Of a stretch of 40,404 bases of DNA, positions 15,488 through 24,287 are shown piece by piece. Numbering within the stretch: the stretch's first letter is position 1; each line of letters starts with the position of its first letter. Location of the stretch: the NCBI GenBank assembly GCA_021815925.1, contig JAKAZL010000010.1, forward strand, positions 1-40,404. Reading direction: 5' to 3'. The DNA is from Pseudomonadota bacterium. Lineage in GTDB: Bacteria > Pseudomonadota > Gammaproteobacteria > Steroidobacterales > Steroidobacteraceae. Position numbers and translations under genes: made by a program. A model generated the notes under the pieces. It was not told the origin of the DNA, ran no database searches, and was given only the letters and a program-made list of their open reading frames with translations.

Positions 15488-15961
15488 TCAGGCCCGTGCG
15501 CGCCGCCCGAACCAGCGCCGCACCCGGCCCCGGTAGCGCTCGTAGTCGGCGCCGAACCGCCTGTGCAGCGCCTGCTCCTCGGCGCGGATCTGCACGGCGC
15601 TGATCAGCGGCAGGAACACGAGCGCGACGAGCAGCGCGCTCAGCGCTCCGAGCCGGATCGCCCAGCCGAGCAACAGCAGCCACAGGCCGAGGTACATCGG
15701 ATTGCGCGTCCAGGCATACACCCCGGAGGTCACCAGCACCGCCGCCTTCTCCGGCCGGTGTGGATTGACCGTGGTGTGCGCCAGCAGGAACTGGGCGAAC
15801 GCAGCGAGCGGCGGTACGAGCGCTGCAAACATCACCGTCCCGCCGAGCGCGACGTGCGCCGCGGTCGGATCGGCGAGCAGCGGGAGATGACGCGCGAGCA
15901 GCCATTCGGCGGCCGCGAACAGCAGCATCCAAACAGGCGGCGGAACCGGTGAGGCGCGCAT
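15488..15961 (-). CDS. isoprenylcysteine carboxyl methyltransferase-like membrane protein
   Basis: A 157-residue protein with about four membrane helices. The region VTSGVYAWTRNPMYLGLWLLLLGWAI (residues about 78-103) followed by EEQALHRRFGADYERYRGRVRRWF matches the conserved C-terminal block of the ICMT/PEMT-like family, in which RNPMY and the E-x6-F-x3-Y pattern form the S-adenosylmethionine and lipid site. Bacterial members methylate unidentified substrates. The gene converges with the ferredoxin gene. Strong family assignment; no substrate can be named. Confidence 0.85.
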   Translation of the reverse strand: MRASPVPPPVWMLLFAAAEWLLARHLPLLADPTAAHVALGGTVMFAALVPPLAAFAQFLLAHTTVNPHRPEKAAVLVTSGVYAWTRNPMYLGLWLLLLGWAIRLGALSALLVALVFLPLISAVQIRAEEQALHRRFGADYERYRGRVRRWFGRRARA

Positions 15962-16126
15962 GACGATCGGGGTGGATCAGGGCACGAGGCCAGAGCATCG
16001 GCAAAACGAGCTGCCAGGTCAACGCCTGCCGATCGCCGTGTCCGGCCTACGCCACAGCGCGCCAGCGACATCGGACGGCCCGCCGGCAGCGCACCTTCGC
16101 CAATGCGAATCAGCTAAGATTTCGGG

Positions 16127-16633
16127 ATGCGCCCTTCGCAATCCCTGCGCCTGCTGCTCGCCCTGCTTTTACTCGCTTTCACAGCCCCCGCGGCACTCGC
16201 GGGCGGCACGGCGGGCTGGACAAGCCCGGTGGGGCTCTGGGCACCGATCGACCGCGCCACCGGCAAGCCGCTCGGCCTGATCGAGATCTTCGAGGATCAC
16301 GGCCTGTACTACGGACGCATCGAGCCGGCCACGCCGAGCGACCAGCGCAGCACCGATCGCTGCACCGCTTGCTCGGGCAGCCGTCACGACCAGCCGATGA
16401 ACGGCCTGCTGCTGATGCGCCACCTGCGCTACCAGGACGGCCGCTACGTCGGCGGCGACATCCTCGATCCGCGCAATGGCCATGTGTTCGGCTGCGAGCT
16501 GCGCCTCATCGACGGCGGCCGCAAGCTCGTCATGCGTGGCTATCTCGGCGTGCCGCTGTTCGGTCACTCGCAGGTGTGGCAGCGCATGCAGGGCACCCCG
16601 GGGGTACGTGTCTGGCCGGTGCCGGGGCGCTGA
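16127..16633 (+). CDS. DUF2147-family exported protein
   Basis: A 168-residue protein with a signal peptide (LRLLLALLLLAFTAPAALAGG, cleavage near residue 25), so it is periplasmic or outer-membrane associated. The mature part has SPVGLWAPIDRATGKPLGLIEIFEDHGLYYGRIEPA, NGLLLMRHLRYQDGRYVGGDILDPRNGHVF and a basic end, matching the lipocalin-like DUF2147 family. The pair Cys-Thr-Ala-Cys near residue 80 is a possible disulfide. Function is unknown. It is a single gene upstream of exonuclease III. Confidence 0.85.
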   Translation: MRPSQSLRLLLALLLLAFTAPAALAGGTAGWTSPVGLWAPIDRATGKPLGLIEIFEDHGLYYGRIEPATPSDQRSTDRCTACSGSRHDQPMNGLLLMRHLRYQDGRYVGGDILDPRNGHVFGCELRLIDGGRKLVMRGYLGVPLFGHSQVWQRMQGTPGVRVWPVPGR

Positions 16634-16734
16634 TCCGCCCTTGAGCGGCTGGCCTGGCGCCTGTACCGTAGCCCCCGGCTCGCGCGCTGCACCAGGCGCG
16701 CGCCTCGTTCCTCATCCGCGAGCGTGCATTGTCC

Positions 16735-17535
16735 ATGACCAAGATCTACTCCTGGAACGTCAACGGTATCCGCGCCGTCACCAGGAAGGGCACTCTGCAG
16801 AGTTTCGTGCACACGCACCGACCGGACATTCTGTGTCTGCAGGAGACCAAGGCCGAGCGCGGCCAGGCCGACATCGACGTCAACGGCTATCACGAGTACT
16901 GGAACTCGGCGCAGAAAAAGGGCTATTCGGGGACGGCAATCTTCACGCGGCCGGAACCGGTGGCGGTGACCAACGGGTTCTCGGGCGCCATTGAGCGCAA
17001 GTTCCAGTTCACTGACGAGGCGGGCCGCGACAGCCTCAGCGAGGGGCGCGTGATCAGCGCGGAGTTCCCGCAGTTCTACCTCGTCACCGTGTACACGCCG
17101 AACGCCAAAGACGACCTCAGCCGGCTCGAGCTGCGCCACAAGCACTGGGACCCCGCGTTCCTCGCGCACTGCCAGCAGCTGGAGAAGAAAAAGCCGGTGG
17201 TGTTCTGCGGCGATCTGAACGTGGCGCACACCGAGCTCGATCTGGCCAATCCCGGCCCGAACCGCGGCAAGAAGGGTTTCACGAACGAGGAGCGCGAGGG
17301 CTTTCAGAACTTCATCGACGCAGGATTCATCGACGTGTTCCGCCTGTTCAAGCAGGGCAACGGGCACTACACGTGGTGGAGCCACTTCGCCAACTCGCGG
17401 GCGCGCAACGTCGGATGGAGAATCGATTACGTGCTGGTCTCCTCGAGCCTGCGCAAGGCAGTCAAGGCGGCCGACATCCACCCCGACATCCTCGGCTCGG
17501 ATCACTGCCCGGTGAGCATTACCCTCGCGCTGTGA
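16735..17535 (+). CDS. xthA: exodeoxyribonuclease III (AP endonuclease, ExoA/XthA family)
   Basis: Cleaves DNA at abasic sites and removes 3' blocking groups in base excision repair. The 266-residue protein carries the expected catalytic series: WNVNGIRA (Asn for metal), LCLQETKAE (metal Glu), YTPNA, FCGDLNVAH (Asp/Asn), WWSHFANSRARNVGWRIDY and GSDHCPV with the terminal catalytic Asp-His pair. KGYSGTAIFTR and length fit the ExoA-like branch. ATG 16735 starts directly at the first strand. The gene is monocistronic and converges with the TPR lipoprotein gene. Confidence 0.93.
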   Translation: MTKIYSWNVNGIRAVTRKGTLQSFVHTHRPDILCLQETKAERGQADIDVNGYHEYWNSAQKKGYSGTAIFTRPEPVAVTNGFSGAIERKFQFTDEAGRDSLSEGRVISAEFPQFYLVTVYTPNAKDDLSRLELRHKHWDPAFLAHCQQLEKKKPVVFCGDLNVAHTELDLANPGPNRGKKGFTNEEREGFQNFIDAGFIDVFRLFKQGNGHYTWWSHFANSRARNVGWRIDYVLVSSSLRKAVKAADIHPDILGSDHCPVSITLAL

Positions 17536-17551
17536 GGCGCGGCGCGCCCGC

Positions 17552-18130
17552 TCACTGCACCGACAGCTGCGCCGCCTTCTGCTCGGCCGCGAGTGCCTCC
17601 TGGTTGCGGCCCTCGGCCCGCAGCGTCGCGGCAATCAGACCCCACGCGGAGGCCTGTGCGGAGGGGTCCCCGCTCGCCAGATACAGCGCCTTGCGCGCCA
17701 GGCCGTAGGCCTGCGCGGGATTGCCCGCCGCCAGGCTCTCGTGGCCGAGCGCGAGCCATACCAGGGGATTGCGCGGCTCGATGGACAGCGCCCGATCGAG
17801 CGTCTCGGCGGCGAGCGCGAAGTTGCCGCTCTGCTGCTGTGCGCGCGCGGAAACGACCAACGCCTGGGCCGCCGGTCCGAGCTGGTAATGCGGCGCCGGC
17901 GGCGGCGCGACCGCACCGGCCGGTGGCGCGACGCTCGTGGCGCTCCCGGCCGCCGTGGCCGGTGGCGGCGCGGCGCTCGACTGCGGAATGCTGCCGCGGC
18001 GGGCGCTCGAGCCCGCCTGCGGCGGGCTCGGCGAGTACGGCGGACCGACCAGCGCGCACGCGGACAGCGCGGCCGTGGCGCACAGCGCCACGCCGAAGGT
18101 GCGTACAGGACCGAAGCGCTCCAGAGCCAT
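17552..18130 (-). CDS. TPR-containing lipoprotein
   Basis: A 192-residue protein starting MALERFGPVRTF followed by a lipoprotein signal whose lipobox is AALSAC (Cys near residue 25). A proline- and alanine-rich linker of about 60 residues follows, then tetratricopeptide repeats: ALVVSARAQQQSGNFALAAETLDRALSIEPRNPLVWLALGHESLAAGNPAQAYGLARKAL. The ATG at 18130 overlaps the stop of the PBP1B gene by one base (TGATG), so translation is coupled. The pairing suggests an outer-membrane lipoprotein assisting PBP1B, comparable in role to LpoB or CsiV-type activators; this is inference from the neighbour and fold. Confidence 0.8.
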   Translation of the reverse strand: MALERFGPVRTFGVALCATAALSACALVGPPYSPSPPQAGSSARRGSIPQSSAAPPPATAAGSATSVAPPAGAVAPPPAPHYQLGPAAQALVVSARAQQQSGNFALAAETLDRALSIEPRNPLVWLALGHESLAAGNPAQAYGLARKALYLASGDPSAQASAWGLIAATLRAEGRNQEALAAEQKAAQLSVQ

Positions 18131-20442
18131 CACCCACCTCCACCGAGCAGGCCGCACCCGGACATCGGTGCGATCTGCGTGCCGAGCGGCACGGCGACCT
18201 CAACCGCGTTGGCCGGATCGCACGCCGGCGTGGTCGCCAGGCCCGTCGCAAAATCGATCCACACGTCGGTCTGGCCCTGCGGGGGCGGCATGCTGAGCGG
18301 CAGCGTGCCGATCGAGGCCATGATGTGCGCCCAGACCGGCAGCGCGCCCATCGAGCCAGTCAGCCCGGTGGGCTGGTTGTGATCATACCCGACCCACACG
18401 ACCGCCAGATCGCTGCCGGTGAAGCCGGCGAACCAGCTGTCGCGATCGCGCTGCGAGGTGCCGGTCTTGCCGGCGGCCACCAGCCCCGGCGGCAGAATCG
18501 ACTCGGCCGGCTCGCCGGTGCCGTGGGTGAGCACCTGCTCCATCATGGTGGTGAGCGCATAAACCTCGGCGGACGGGGCCACCGGCGTGACCCGCACGGG
18601 GAAGGCCTTGAGCGGCTTGCCATCGGCGCTCACCACCGCCTGCACGGCGCGCAGCGGCTCGCGGAACCCGCCGTCGGCGAGCCCGTTGTACAGCTGCGCC
18701 ACCTCGAGCGGCGACAGGTCGCTCGCCCCGAGCAGCATCGCCGGAACCTCCTGCGGCACCTGCTTCAGTCCGAAGCGCAGCAGTGTCTGCGTCACGGGCC
18801 CCAGACCGATGCTCATCCCGAGGCGGACCGTAGCGGCGTTCAGGGAGTCCCCGAGCGCGCGCACCAGCGGCACCGGGCCGTGGAAGATGCGCGAGTAATT
18901 GCGCGGCCGCCAGTACTGCCCGGTGGCCAGACGCACCGCGATGGGTTCGTCCTCGATGATGCTCGCCGGGGTGTACTGGCCGGTCTCGAGCGCCGTCAGG
19001 TAGATGAACGGCTTGACCAGCGAGCCGATGGAGCGGCGCGCATCGAGCGCGCGGTTGAAGCCGTCGAAGTCCGCATCGCGCCCGCCCACGAGGGCAAGCA
19101 CGTCGCCGGTCTGCGGTGAGGTGACCACCACCGAGCCCTGCAGATGCTCGCGGCCGTGATGATGCGTGCGATCGAGCTGGTGCAGCTCGGCATCGAGTGC
19201 GTGCTCGGCGATCTCCTGCACGCGCGGATCGAGGCTGGTGTAGATGCGCAGCCCCGACTCGGTGAGCGAGCGCTCAGGGTAGTCGCGGCGCAGCGTGCGG
19301 CGCACCAGATCGAGATAGGCCGGGTAGTACGCCCCGGAGGCGTGCCGGGTGACGCCCAGCGGCTCGCGCATGGCCGCCTCGGCCCGCTCGCGCGAGACCA
19401 CGCCCCGCTCGGCGAGCAGTTTCAGCACCAGATTGCGCCGTGCCAGCACGCGGGTCGGGAAGCGGCGCGGATCGTAGTAGGTCGGACCGCGCACGATGGC
19501 CACCAGCATCGCGATCTGCGGCAGGTCGAGCTCATCGAGCGGCTCGCCGAAATAGAACTCGCTGGCAAGGCCGAAGCCGTGCACCGAGCGATTGCCGTCC
19601 TGACCGAGAAAGATCTCGTTGATGTAGGCGTTCATCAGGTCGGCCTTGCTGAAGTGCGCAGTCAGCGACACGGCCATGATCGCCTCGCGGATCTTGCGCC
19701 CGAAGGTGCGCTGATCGCTCAGGAAGTAGCTGCGCACCAGCTCCTGGGTGAGCGTGCTGCCGCCCTCGGCGAGGTGATGCGCCCTCAGATCGACCCACGC
19801 GGCCCGCAGGATGCCGCGCGGATCGATGCCCCAGTTGGTGTCGAACGTGCGGTCCTCGATCGCCTTCAGCGCCGCGGGCAGCAGCGGCGGCACCTGCTCG
19901 GGGGTGACCACGATCCGATCGACCCCGTCGCTCGGGAAGAGACTGCCGATGAGCAGCGGATCGAGCCGCACGACCGGCACCTGCGCCCCGGCGCCGTTGC
20001 GCAGGTCCTGGATGCCGGCCGGTCCGAAGCCGACCCGCAGCAGCATCGCCGCGCGGCTGCGGTCGGCAAACTGCACGGGGCGCAGCACGACCGTGAGTTG
20101 CCCGGCGCCCGCGACGTAGGTGCCCGGGCCGTGCAGCTCGGCGACCCGCCGATAGGCCAGACGGTGCAGCTCGTGCTCGAGTTGCGCCTCGTCCAGACCC
20201 GCGCCGGCGTAGAGCTGTACCGGAGCGGCGTAGACGCGCGCCGGCAGCGTCCAGCGCAGCGAGCGGAACTGCTCGGTCACGAGCCGGTCGAGGTACAGCA
20301 CGTACCCGCCACCGATCAGCACGGCCGCAAGCACGACGATGCCGAGAGTGCTCCACAGCCAGCGGCCGCTCTTGCGGCGGCCACTGCCCGCGCGCGGAGC
20401 GCGCGTCGGGGTCTTTTTCCGTCCGGCGGAGCGCTTCTTCAG
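18130..20442 (-). CDS. mrcB: penicillin-binding protein 1B, probable CTG start
   Basis: Bifunctional peptidoglycan synthase in the inner membrane. Basic cytoplasmic tail (KKRSAGRKK), one helix (about residues 30-50), the UB2H-like region, a GT51 transglycosylase (AIEDRTFDTNWGID with the catalytic Glu, EGGSTLTQELVRSYFLS) and a transpeptidase with SxxK in SIGSLVKP, SxN in DSLNAA and KTGTS. The only ATG/GTG/TTG start upstream of the helix is GTG 20544, deep within lysA. CTG 20442 is preceded by GAGGAG with 8-nt spacing and overlaps the lysA stop as CTGA, giving 770 residues. I prefer CTG. The TPR lipoprotein follows by one-base overlap. Confidence 0.9.
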   Translation of the reverse strand: MKKRSAGRKKTPTRAPRAGSGRRKSGRWLWSTLGIVVLAAVLIGGGYVLYLDRLVTEQFRSLRWTLPARVYAAPVQLYAGAGLDEAQLEHELHRLAYRRVAELHGPGTYVAGAGQLTVVLRPVQFADRSRAAMLLRVGFGPAGIQDLRNGAGAQVPVVRLDPLLIGSLFPSDGVDRIVVTPEQVPPLLPAALKAIEDRTFDTNWGIDPRGILRAAWVDLRAHHLAEGGSTLTQELVRSYFLSDQRTFGRKIREAIMAVSLTAHFSKADLMNAYINEIFLGQDGNRSVHGFGLASEFYFGEPLDELDLPQIAMLVAIVRGPTYYDPRRFPTRVLARRNLVLKLLAERGVVSRERAEAAMREPLGVTRHASGAYYPAYLDLVRRTLRRDYPERSLTESGLRIYTSLDPRVQEIAEHALDAELHQLDRTHHHGREHLQGSVVVTSPQTGDVLALVGGRDADFDGFNRALDARRSIGSLVKPFIYLTALETGQYTPASIIEDEPIAVRLATGQYWRPRNYSRIFHGPVPLVRALGDSLNAATVRLGMSIGLGPVTQTLLRFGLKQVPQEVPAMLLGASDLSPLEVAQLYNGLADGGFREPLRAVQAVVSADGKPLKAFPVRVTPVAPSAEVYALTTMMEQVLTHGTGEPAESILPPGLVAAGKTGTSQRDRDSWFAGFTGSDLAVVWVGYDHNQPTGLTGSMGALPVWAHIMASIGTLPLSMPPPQGQTDVWIDFATGLATTPACDPANAVEVAVPLGTQIAPMSGCGLLGGGG

Positions 20443-23021
20443 AGGACGAACTCCTCGGCCGGCGCGCGCAGGTTGTAGTGCGAGCTCATCGCATGACCGT
20501 AAGCGCCGGCATTGGCGATGAGCAGCACGTCGCCCTCGCGGCACGGCGGCAGCAACCGGTCGTGGCCGAGCACATCGGCGCTCTCGCAGATCGGTCCGAC
20601 GACGTTCACGAGCACCTCGGCGGGCTCATCGAGCCGGGTGAGATTGACGATTTCATGGTATGCCCCATAGAGCGCCGGACGCAGCAGGGAGTTCATCCCG
20701 GTGGCGACGCCCACGTAGCGAACGCTGCCCTTGCTCTTCAGCTGCGTGACGCGCGCCAGGAGCACTCCGGCGGCGGCGACCAGGTAGCGGCCCGGCTCCA
20801 TCCAGATCTCCAGCCCCGGGTGCTCGGCCCGGACGGCCGCGAGCAGCGTATCCAGCTTGCCCAGATCGAGCTGACGCTGATCGGGGCGCTCCGGCACGCC
20901 GAGCCCGCCGCCGATATCGATGATGCGGACCGACTCCAGGCGCTGCGCGAGGTCCGCCAGCTGGCGGGCCGTGTGCTCCCAGGTGGCCACATCGAATATC
21001 CCGCTGCCGACATGAGCCTGCAGGCCGACGAGGCGGGCCCCGCGGCGGGCCGCCTCGCGCGCGAGCTGATCGAACTCCCCGATCGGCACGCCGAACTTGG
21101 CGTGTGCGCCGGCGGTGCGCACGTGGTGATGGTGTCCGACGCCCACCCCCGTGTCGATGCGCAGAAAGATCTCCCGCCCCGCCCAGAGCTGTGGCCACTC
21201 CGTGAGCGCGTGCAGGCTGTCGACGGTCACCTGCACGCCGCGTTCGAGCGCCCAGCGGTACTCCTCCTGGGAGGCGAAATTCGGCGTGTACAGCACCTCG
21301 GCGGGCTCGAGGGTCGCAAACACATCGAGCACCCGCTCGATCTCCCCGCGCGAAACGCACTCGAAGTGCACCCCTTCGGCCGCCACCGCGCGCAACACCT
21401 CCGGATGCGGGTTGGCTTTGATCGAGTAATGCACGCGCGAGAGCGAGGGCAATGAGCGCAGCGCGCGCGCTGCGGCGCGCACGCTCGGCAGGTGATAGAG
21501 ATAGGCCGAGTCACGCTCGGCGAGCGTCGCGAGCAGCGGCGCGCGCTGCGCGCGCCACCAGGACTCCCCGGCCGGCGCCGCGGCGCCCGCCTGGGCGAAC
21601 AACTGCTCCCAGGTCGGGCCGAGCACGCGGTCCGCGGCCACCGGCCGGATCAGCAGCTCGTGCAGCTGATCGACCAGGCGGTCGCCCTGGTTCTCATCGA
21701 CCACGAAGGTGAAATTCAGGTCGTTGGCCGCTTGCGAGACCAGATAGATCTTCTGCTCGGCGAAGAACTCGAAGGCACCGCCGAGCTGATGCAGGATGGC
21801 GCGGATGTTGCGTCCGACGAGACTGACCGAGGCGCACGGCCCGATCACCTGCACGCGGCACAGCCGCGACAGATCGCTCACCAGCGCCCCGAGCAGCGCG
21901 CTGTCGAGTGTGTTGGCAGCCGGATCGAGCGACACGGTGACGCTGGTCTCGGAGGTGGACACCAGGTCCACCGACATGCCGTGCGCCTTGAACACCTGGA
22001 ACGCATCGGCAAGAAAACCCACCTGGTGCCACATGCCCGGGCTGTCGAGCGCAATCAGCGTGATGCCCTTCTTCGTGCACACCGCCTTGACGAGCGCGGT
22101 GTCATCGCCGTCGGCGCTGAGCACCGTGCCCTCGAGCTGCGGGGCCTGAGTGGCGTACACGTGCAGCGGGATGCCGTACTGGCGCACCGGCAGGATGCAG
22201 CGCGGATGCAGCACCTTCGCACCGCTGGTGGCGATCTCCTGCGCCTCGTCGTAGTGCAGCGAGCGCAGCAGCCGCGCGGTGGGCACCTGGCGGGGATTGG
22301 CGCTGAACATGCCCGGCACGTCGGTCCAGATCTCCAGCCGCCGCGCACGCAGCTTGGCGGCGAAATACGCCCCGGAGGTGTCCGAGCCGCCCCGGCCGAG
22401 CAGAACGGTGTTGCCGTCGCTGTCGCTGGCGATGAACCCCTGCGTGAGCACCACCGGTGACATCGCGTGCAGGCGCTGCTCGAGGACGTGATCGGGCGTG
22501 AAACTGCACACCGCCGAAAGCACGCTCGCCTTCGAGGAGGCCCCAGCGCGCTCCTCGGCGGTGAGCATGGTGCGCGCATCGGCCCATTCCACCTCGATGC
22601 CCTGCGCGGCGAGGAAGCGCGCCCCGAGATCGGTGGCCATCAGCTCACCGGCGGCCATCACGCGCGCGCGCGTGCGCTCGCTGACCTCACCGATGAGTGC
22701 GACGCCAGCGGCGATCTGGCGCAGTTCGGCGAGCTGGCGCTCGCAGCGCTCCCCGAGCGCGATCCCGAGATCGGCGGCGAGGCTGCGATGGCGCGCCTCG
22801 ATCTGGCGCACCTCCTCGTCCTGGGCGTGACCGCGGGCCAGGTCGAGCAGGCGCTCGAGCCGGTCCGTGATGCCGCTGAGCGCCGAGTGCACGATCAGCA
22901 CACGGGCCCCCTCGGCGCGACGGGCCCGGGTGACCTCGGCGATATTGCGCCAATTGGCCACGGAGGAGACGCTGGTGCCCCCGAACTTCAGGACGATCCA
23001 CTCGGAAACGCTGCGGGTCAC
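20439..23021 (-). CDS. lysAC: bifunctional aspartate kinase / diaminopimelate decarboxylase
   Basis: Catalyses the first and last steps of lysine synthesis in one 860-residue chain. Residues 1-455 are aspartate kinase: LKFGGTS (11-17), AGELMAT, LGRGGSDTSGAYFAAKL (208-224) and two ACT domains at about 310-450. Residues 500-860 are PLP-dependent decarboxylase: HYSIKAN with the PLP Lys at 535, LQAHVGSGI, IDIGGGLGV, EPGRYLV and CESADVL with the active-site Cys. The linker of about 45 residues is alanine-rich. Such fusions are known from Xanthomonas and relatives. It overlaps the PBP1B gene, linking cell-wall precursor supply to polymerisation. Confidence 0.96.
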   Translation of the reverse strand: MTRSVSEWIVLKFGGTSVSSVANWRNIAEVTRARRAEGARVLIVHSALSGITDRLERLLDLARGHAQDEEVRQIEARHRSLAADLGIALGERCERQLAELRQIAAGVALIGEVSERTRARVMAAGELMATDLGARFLAAQGIEVEWADARTMLTAEERAGASSKASVLSAVCSFTPDHVLEQRLHAMSPVVLTQGFIASDSDGNTVLLGRGGSDTSGAYFAAKLRARRLEIWTDVPGMFSANPRQVPTARLLRSLHYDEAQEIATSGAKVLHPRCILPVRQYGIPLHVYATQAPQLEGTVLSADGDDTALVKAVCTKKGITLIALDSPGMWHQVGFLADAFQVFKAHGMSVDLVSTSETSVTVSLDPAANTLDSALLGALVSDLSRLCRVQVIGPCASVSLVGRNIRAILHQLGGAFEFFAEQKIYLVSQAANDLNFTFVVDENQGDRLVDQLHELLIRPVAADRVLGPTWEQLFAQAGAAAPAGESWWRAQRAPLLATLAERDSAYLYHLPSVRAAARALRSLPSLSRVHYSIKANPHPEVLRAVAAEGVHFECVSRGEIERVLDVFATLEPAEVLYTPNFASQEEYRWALERGVQVTVDSLHALTEWPQLWAGREIFLRIDTGVGVGHHHHVRTAGAHAKFGVPIGEFDQLAREAARRGARLVGLQAHVGSGIFDVATWEHTARQLADLAQRLESVRIIDIGGGLGVPERPDQRQLDLGKLDTLLAAVRAEHPGLEIWMEPGRYLVAAAGVLLARVTQLKSKGSVRYVGVATGMNSLLRPALYGAYHEIVNLTRLDEPAEVLVNVVGPICESADVLGHDRLLPPCREGDVLLIANAGAYGHAMSSHYNLRAPAEEFVL

Positions 23022-23144
23022 GACGGTTCCTGGCCGAACGGCGGGGGCGGCCGGTTCATTGTCTCGGGCCGAGCAGGCCCCGGGCGCTGCCGAGAGCCGG
23101 CCGCCCTGCTCGGGTCGATCGAATCTGCCCTGCGGACGTGCGCG

Positions 23145-23360
23145 CTAGGGCTCTTCGTCGAAATCGCGAAGGTCCTTCTCGAGCTTGCGGTCCGCCAGGA
23201 CCTCCTCGAGGCGGCTCCACGCAGACTTGCCGCGCTTGCCAGGGTGGGGTCGACGCTTGTCTACCCGATCGAGCATCCGATCGTAGTCGGCGCTGTCATC
23301 GGCGCTCCCGCTCAGGAATTCCTCGTCGAGATCGAAGCTCTCGTTGTCTCGTTCCGACAT
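23145..23360 (-). CDS. PA3496-like small acidic protein
   Basis: A 71-residue protein with an acidic N-terminal half (SFDLDEEFLSGSADDSADYD) and a charged helix at the end, SAWSRLEEVLADRKLEKDLRDFDEE. The R-x-E-x-x-L-x-x-R-x-L-x-x-x-L pattern resembles the short PA3496 family described as putative envelope integrity proteins. No membrane segment or signal is visible. It lies 123 bp upstream of lysAC on the same strand and has its own predicted promoter. The family match is from memory, moderately sure. Confidence 0.6.
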   Translation of the reverse strand: MSERDNESFDLDEEFLSGSADDSADYDRMLDRVDKRRPHPGKRGKSAWSRLEEVLADRKLEKDLRDFDEEP

Positions 23361-23424
23361 CTAGCGGCGCAAATCCTTAGTTAAATCAATTAGGTAGCAA
23401 TTTCGGCATGGAGCAAGACAGCGC

Positions 23425-23452
23425 ACTATAATGAAATCCGGCGCCGGAGCAA
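23425..23452 (-). promoter_or_regulatory. candidate promoter of the PA3496-like gene (and lysAC)
   Basis: On the minus strand TTGCTC (23447-23452) and TATAGT (23425-23430) are 16 bp apart, four and five of six matches. The transcript would start near 23418 and reach ATG 23360 after about 58 nt. The plus strand also reads TATAAT at 23427-23432, but no plus-strand gene follows. The SAM hydrolase gene ends at 23466, so this is the only gap upstream. Confidence 0.45.
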
Positions 23453-23465
23453 GTGGCCAGAGGAG

Positions 23466-24287
23466 CTAGGCGGTACGGTCGCGCACGCTGACCGGGGCGC
23501 CCCGGCCCAGACCCAGCGCCTCGGCGGCGCTCTGCTCGGCCCGGGCGATCTCGAGCACCCCGAACGAATTGATCAGCGCCAGGAACTCCCCCGGGCGGCT
23601 CTCCCCATAGGTCCGCAGCAGCGGGAAGGCATGCGGGCCGGCGTGCACCAGCGGCAGGCGGAACCGCTCGATCAGCGGCGCCTCGATATTCGTGATGAGA
23701 TTGCCGAAGTGATCGATGGAGATCACCACCCCGCTCACGCTGTCGCGCTTGACCTCGGGCTCCTCCACCCAGGAGGGGACCAGGGAGTCCGGGGCGGCCG
23801 CCTCGCCGAGCTCGGCCGCCCGGCAGCGCCCGGCGGCGAGTTCCGCCGCCACGGGCGCGAAGATGTCCCGGCCGTGGAAGGTCGCGCTCACCCGCTGGAT
23901 GCCGAGGCGCGCCAGGCCTTCGGGGCGCAGCCGCACCACCTCGGCGTCGCGATGCCGGGTGACGAGCGGTGCGAGCAGCCCGTTGTCCGGGGCGAGAAAC
24001 ACGTGACCCGCGGCGCTCACCACCACGATGTCGCGCGAAGTGCCCACCCCCGGGTCGACCACCGCGACGTGCACGGTGCCGGCCGGAAAGTAGGCGAACG
24101 CGCGGCTCAGCCAGAAGCCAGCCTCCGCCGGCCAGTGCACCAGAATCTCGTGCGTCAGGTCGATCAGGCGCGCCTCGGGAAACCGTGCGAGCATCCGCCC
24201 CTTCATCACCCCGACGAACGGCCCGCGGTGGCCGAAGTCGGTGGTGATGGTAATGACCCCGCTCGCAACGGGCGCCGCGGCGCTCAT
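23466..24287 (-). CDS. SAM hydroxide adenosyltransferase (DUF62 family)
   Basis: Hydrolyses S-adenosylmethionine to adenosine and methionine in studied relatives; the fold is shared with fluorinase and chlorinase. The 273-residue protein has TTDFGHRGPFVGVMKG at the start (substrate Asp), IDLTHEI, VHVAVVDPGVGTSRD, FLAPDNGLL and FHGRDIFAPVAAELA. The last is the Arg-Asp-His environment typical of the hydroxide-using members. The C-terminal domain has ISIDHFGNLITNI. The ATG overlaps the stop of the upstream DksA-like gene by 4 bp. A halogenase role is unlikely given the RDIFAP motif. Physiological role uncertain. Confidence 0.88.
   Translation of the reverse strand: MSAAAPVASGVITITTDFGHRGPFVGVMKGRMLARFPEARLIDLTHEILVHWPAEAGFWLSRAFAYFPAGTVHVAVVDPGVGTSRDIVVVSAAGHVFLAPDNGLLAPLVTRHRDAEVVRLRPEGLARLGIQRVSATFHGRDIFAPVAAELAAGRCRAAELGEAAAPDSLVPSWVEEPEVKRDSVSGVVISIDHFGNLITNIEAPLIERFRLPLVHAGPHAFPLLRTYGESRPGEFLALINSFGVLEIARAEQSAAEALGLGRGAPVSVRDRTA

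Noticed and set aside
23466-24287. SAM-dependent halogenase (fluorinase or chlorinase)
   Set aside because: The motifs are those of the widespread hydroxide-using members, and no halometabolite genes are nearby.
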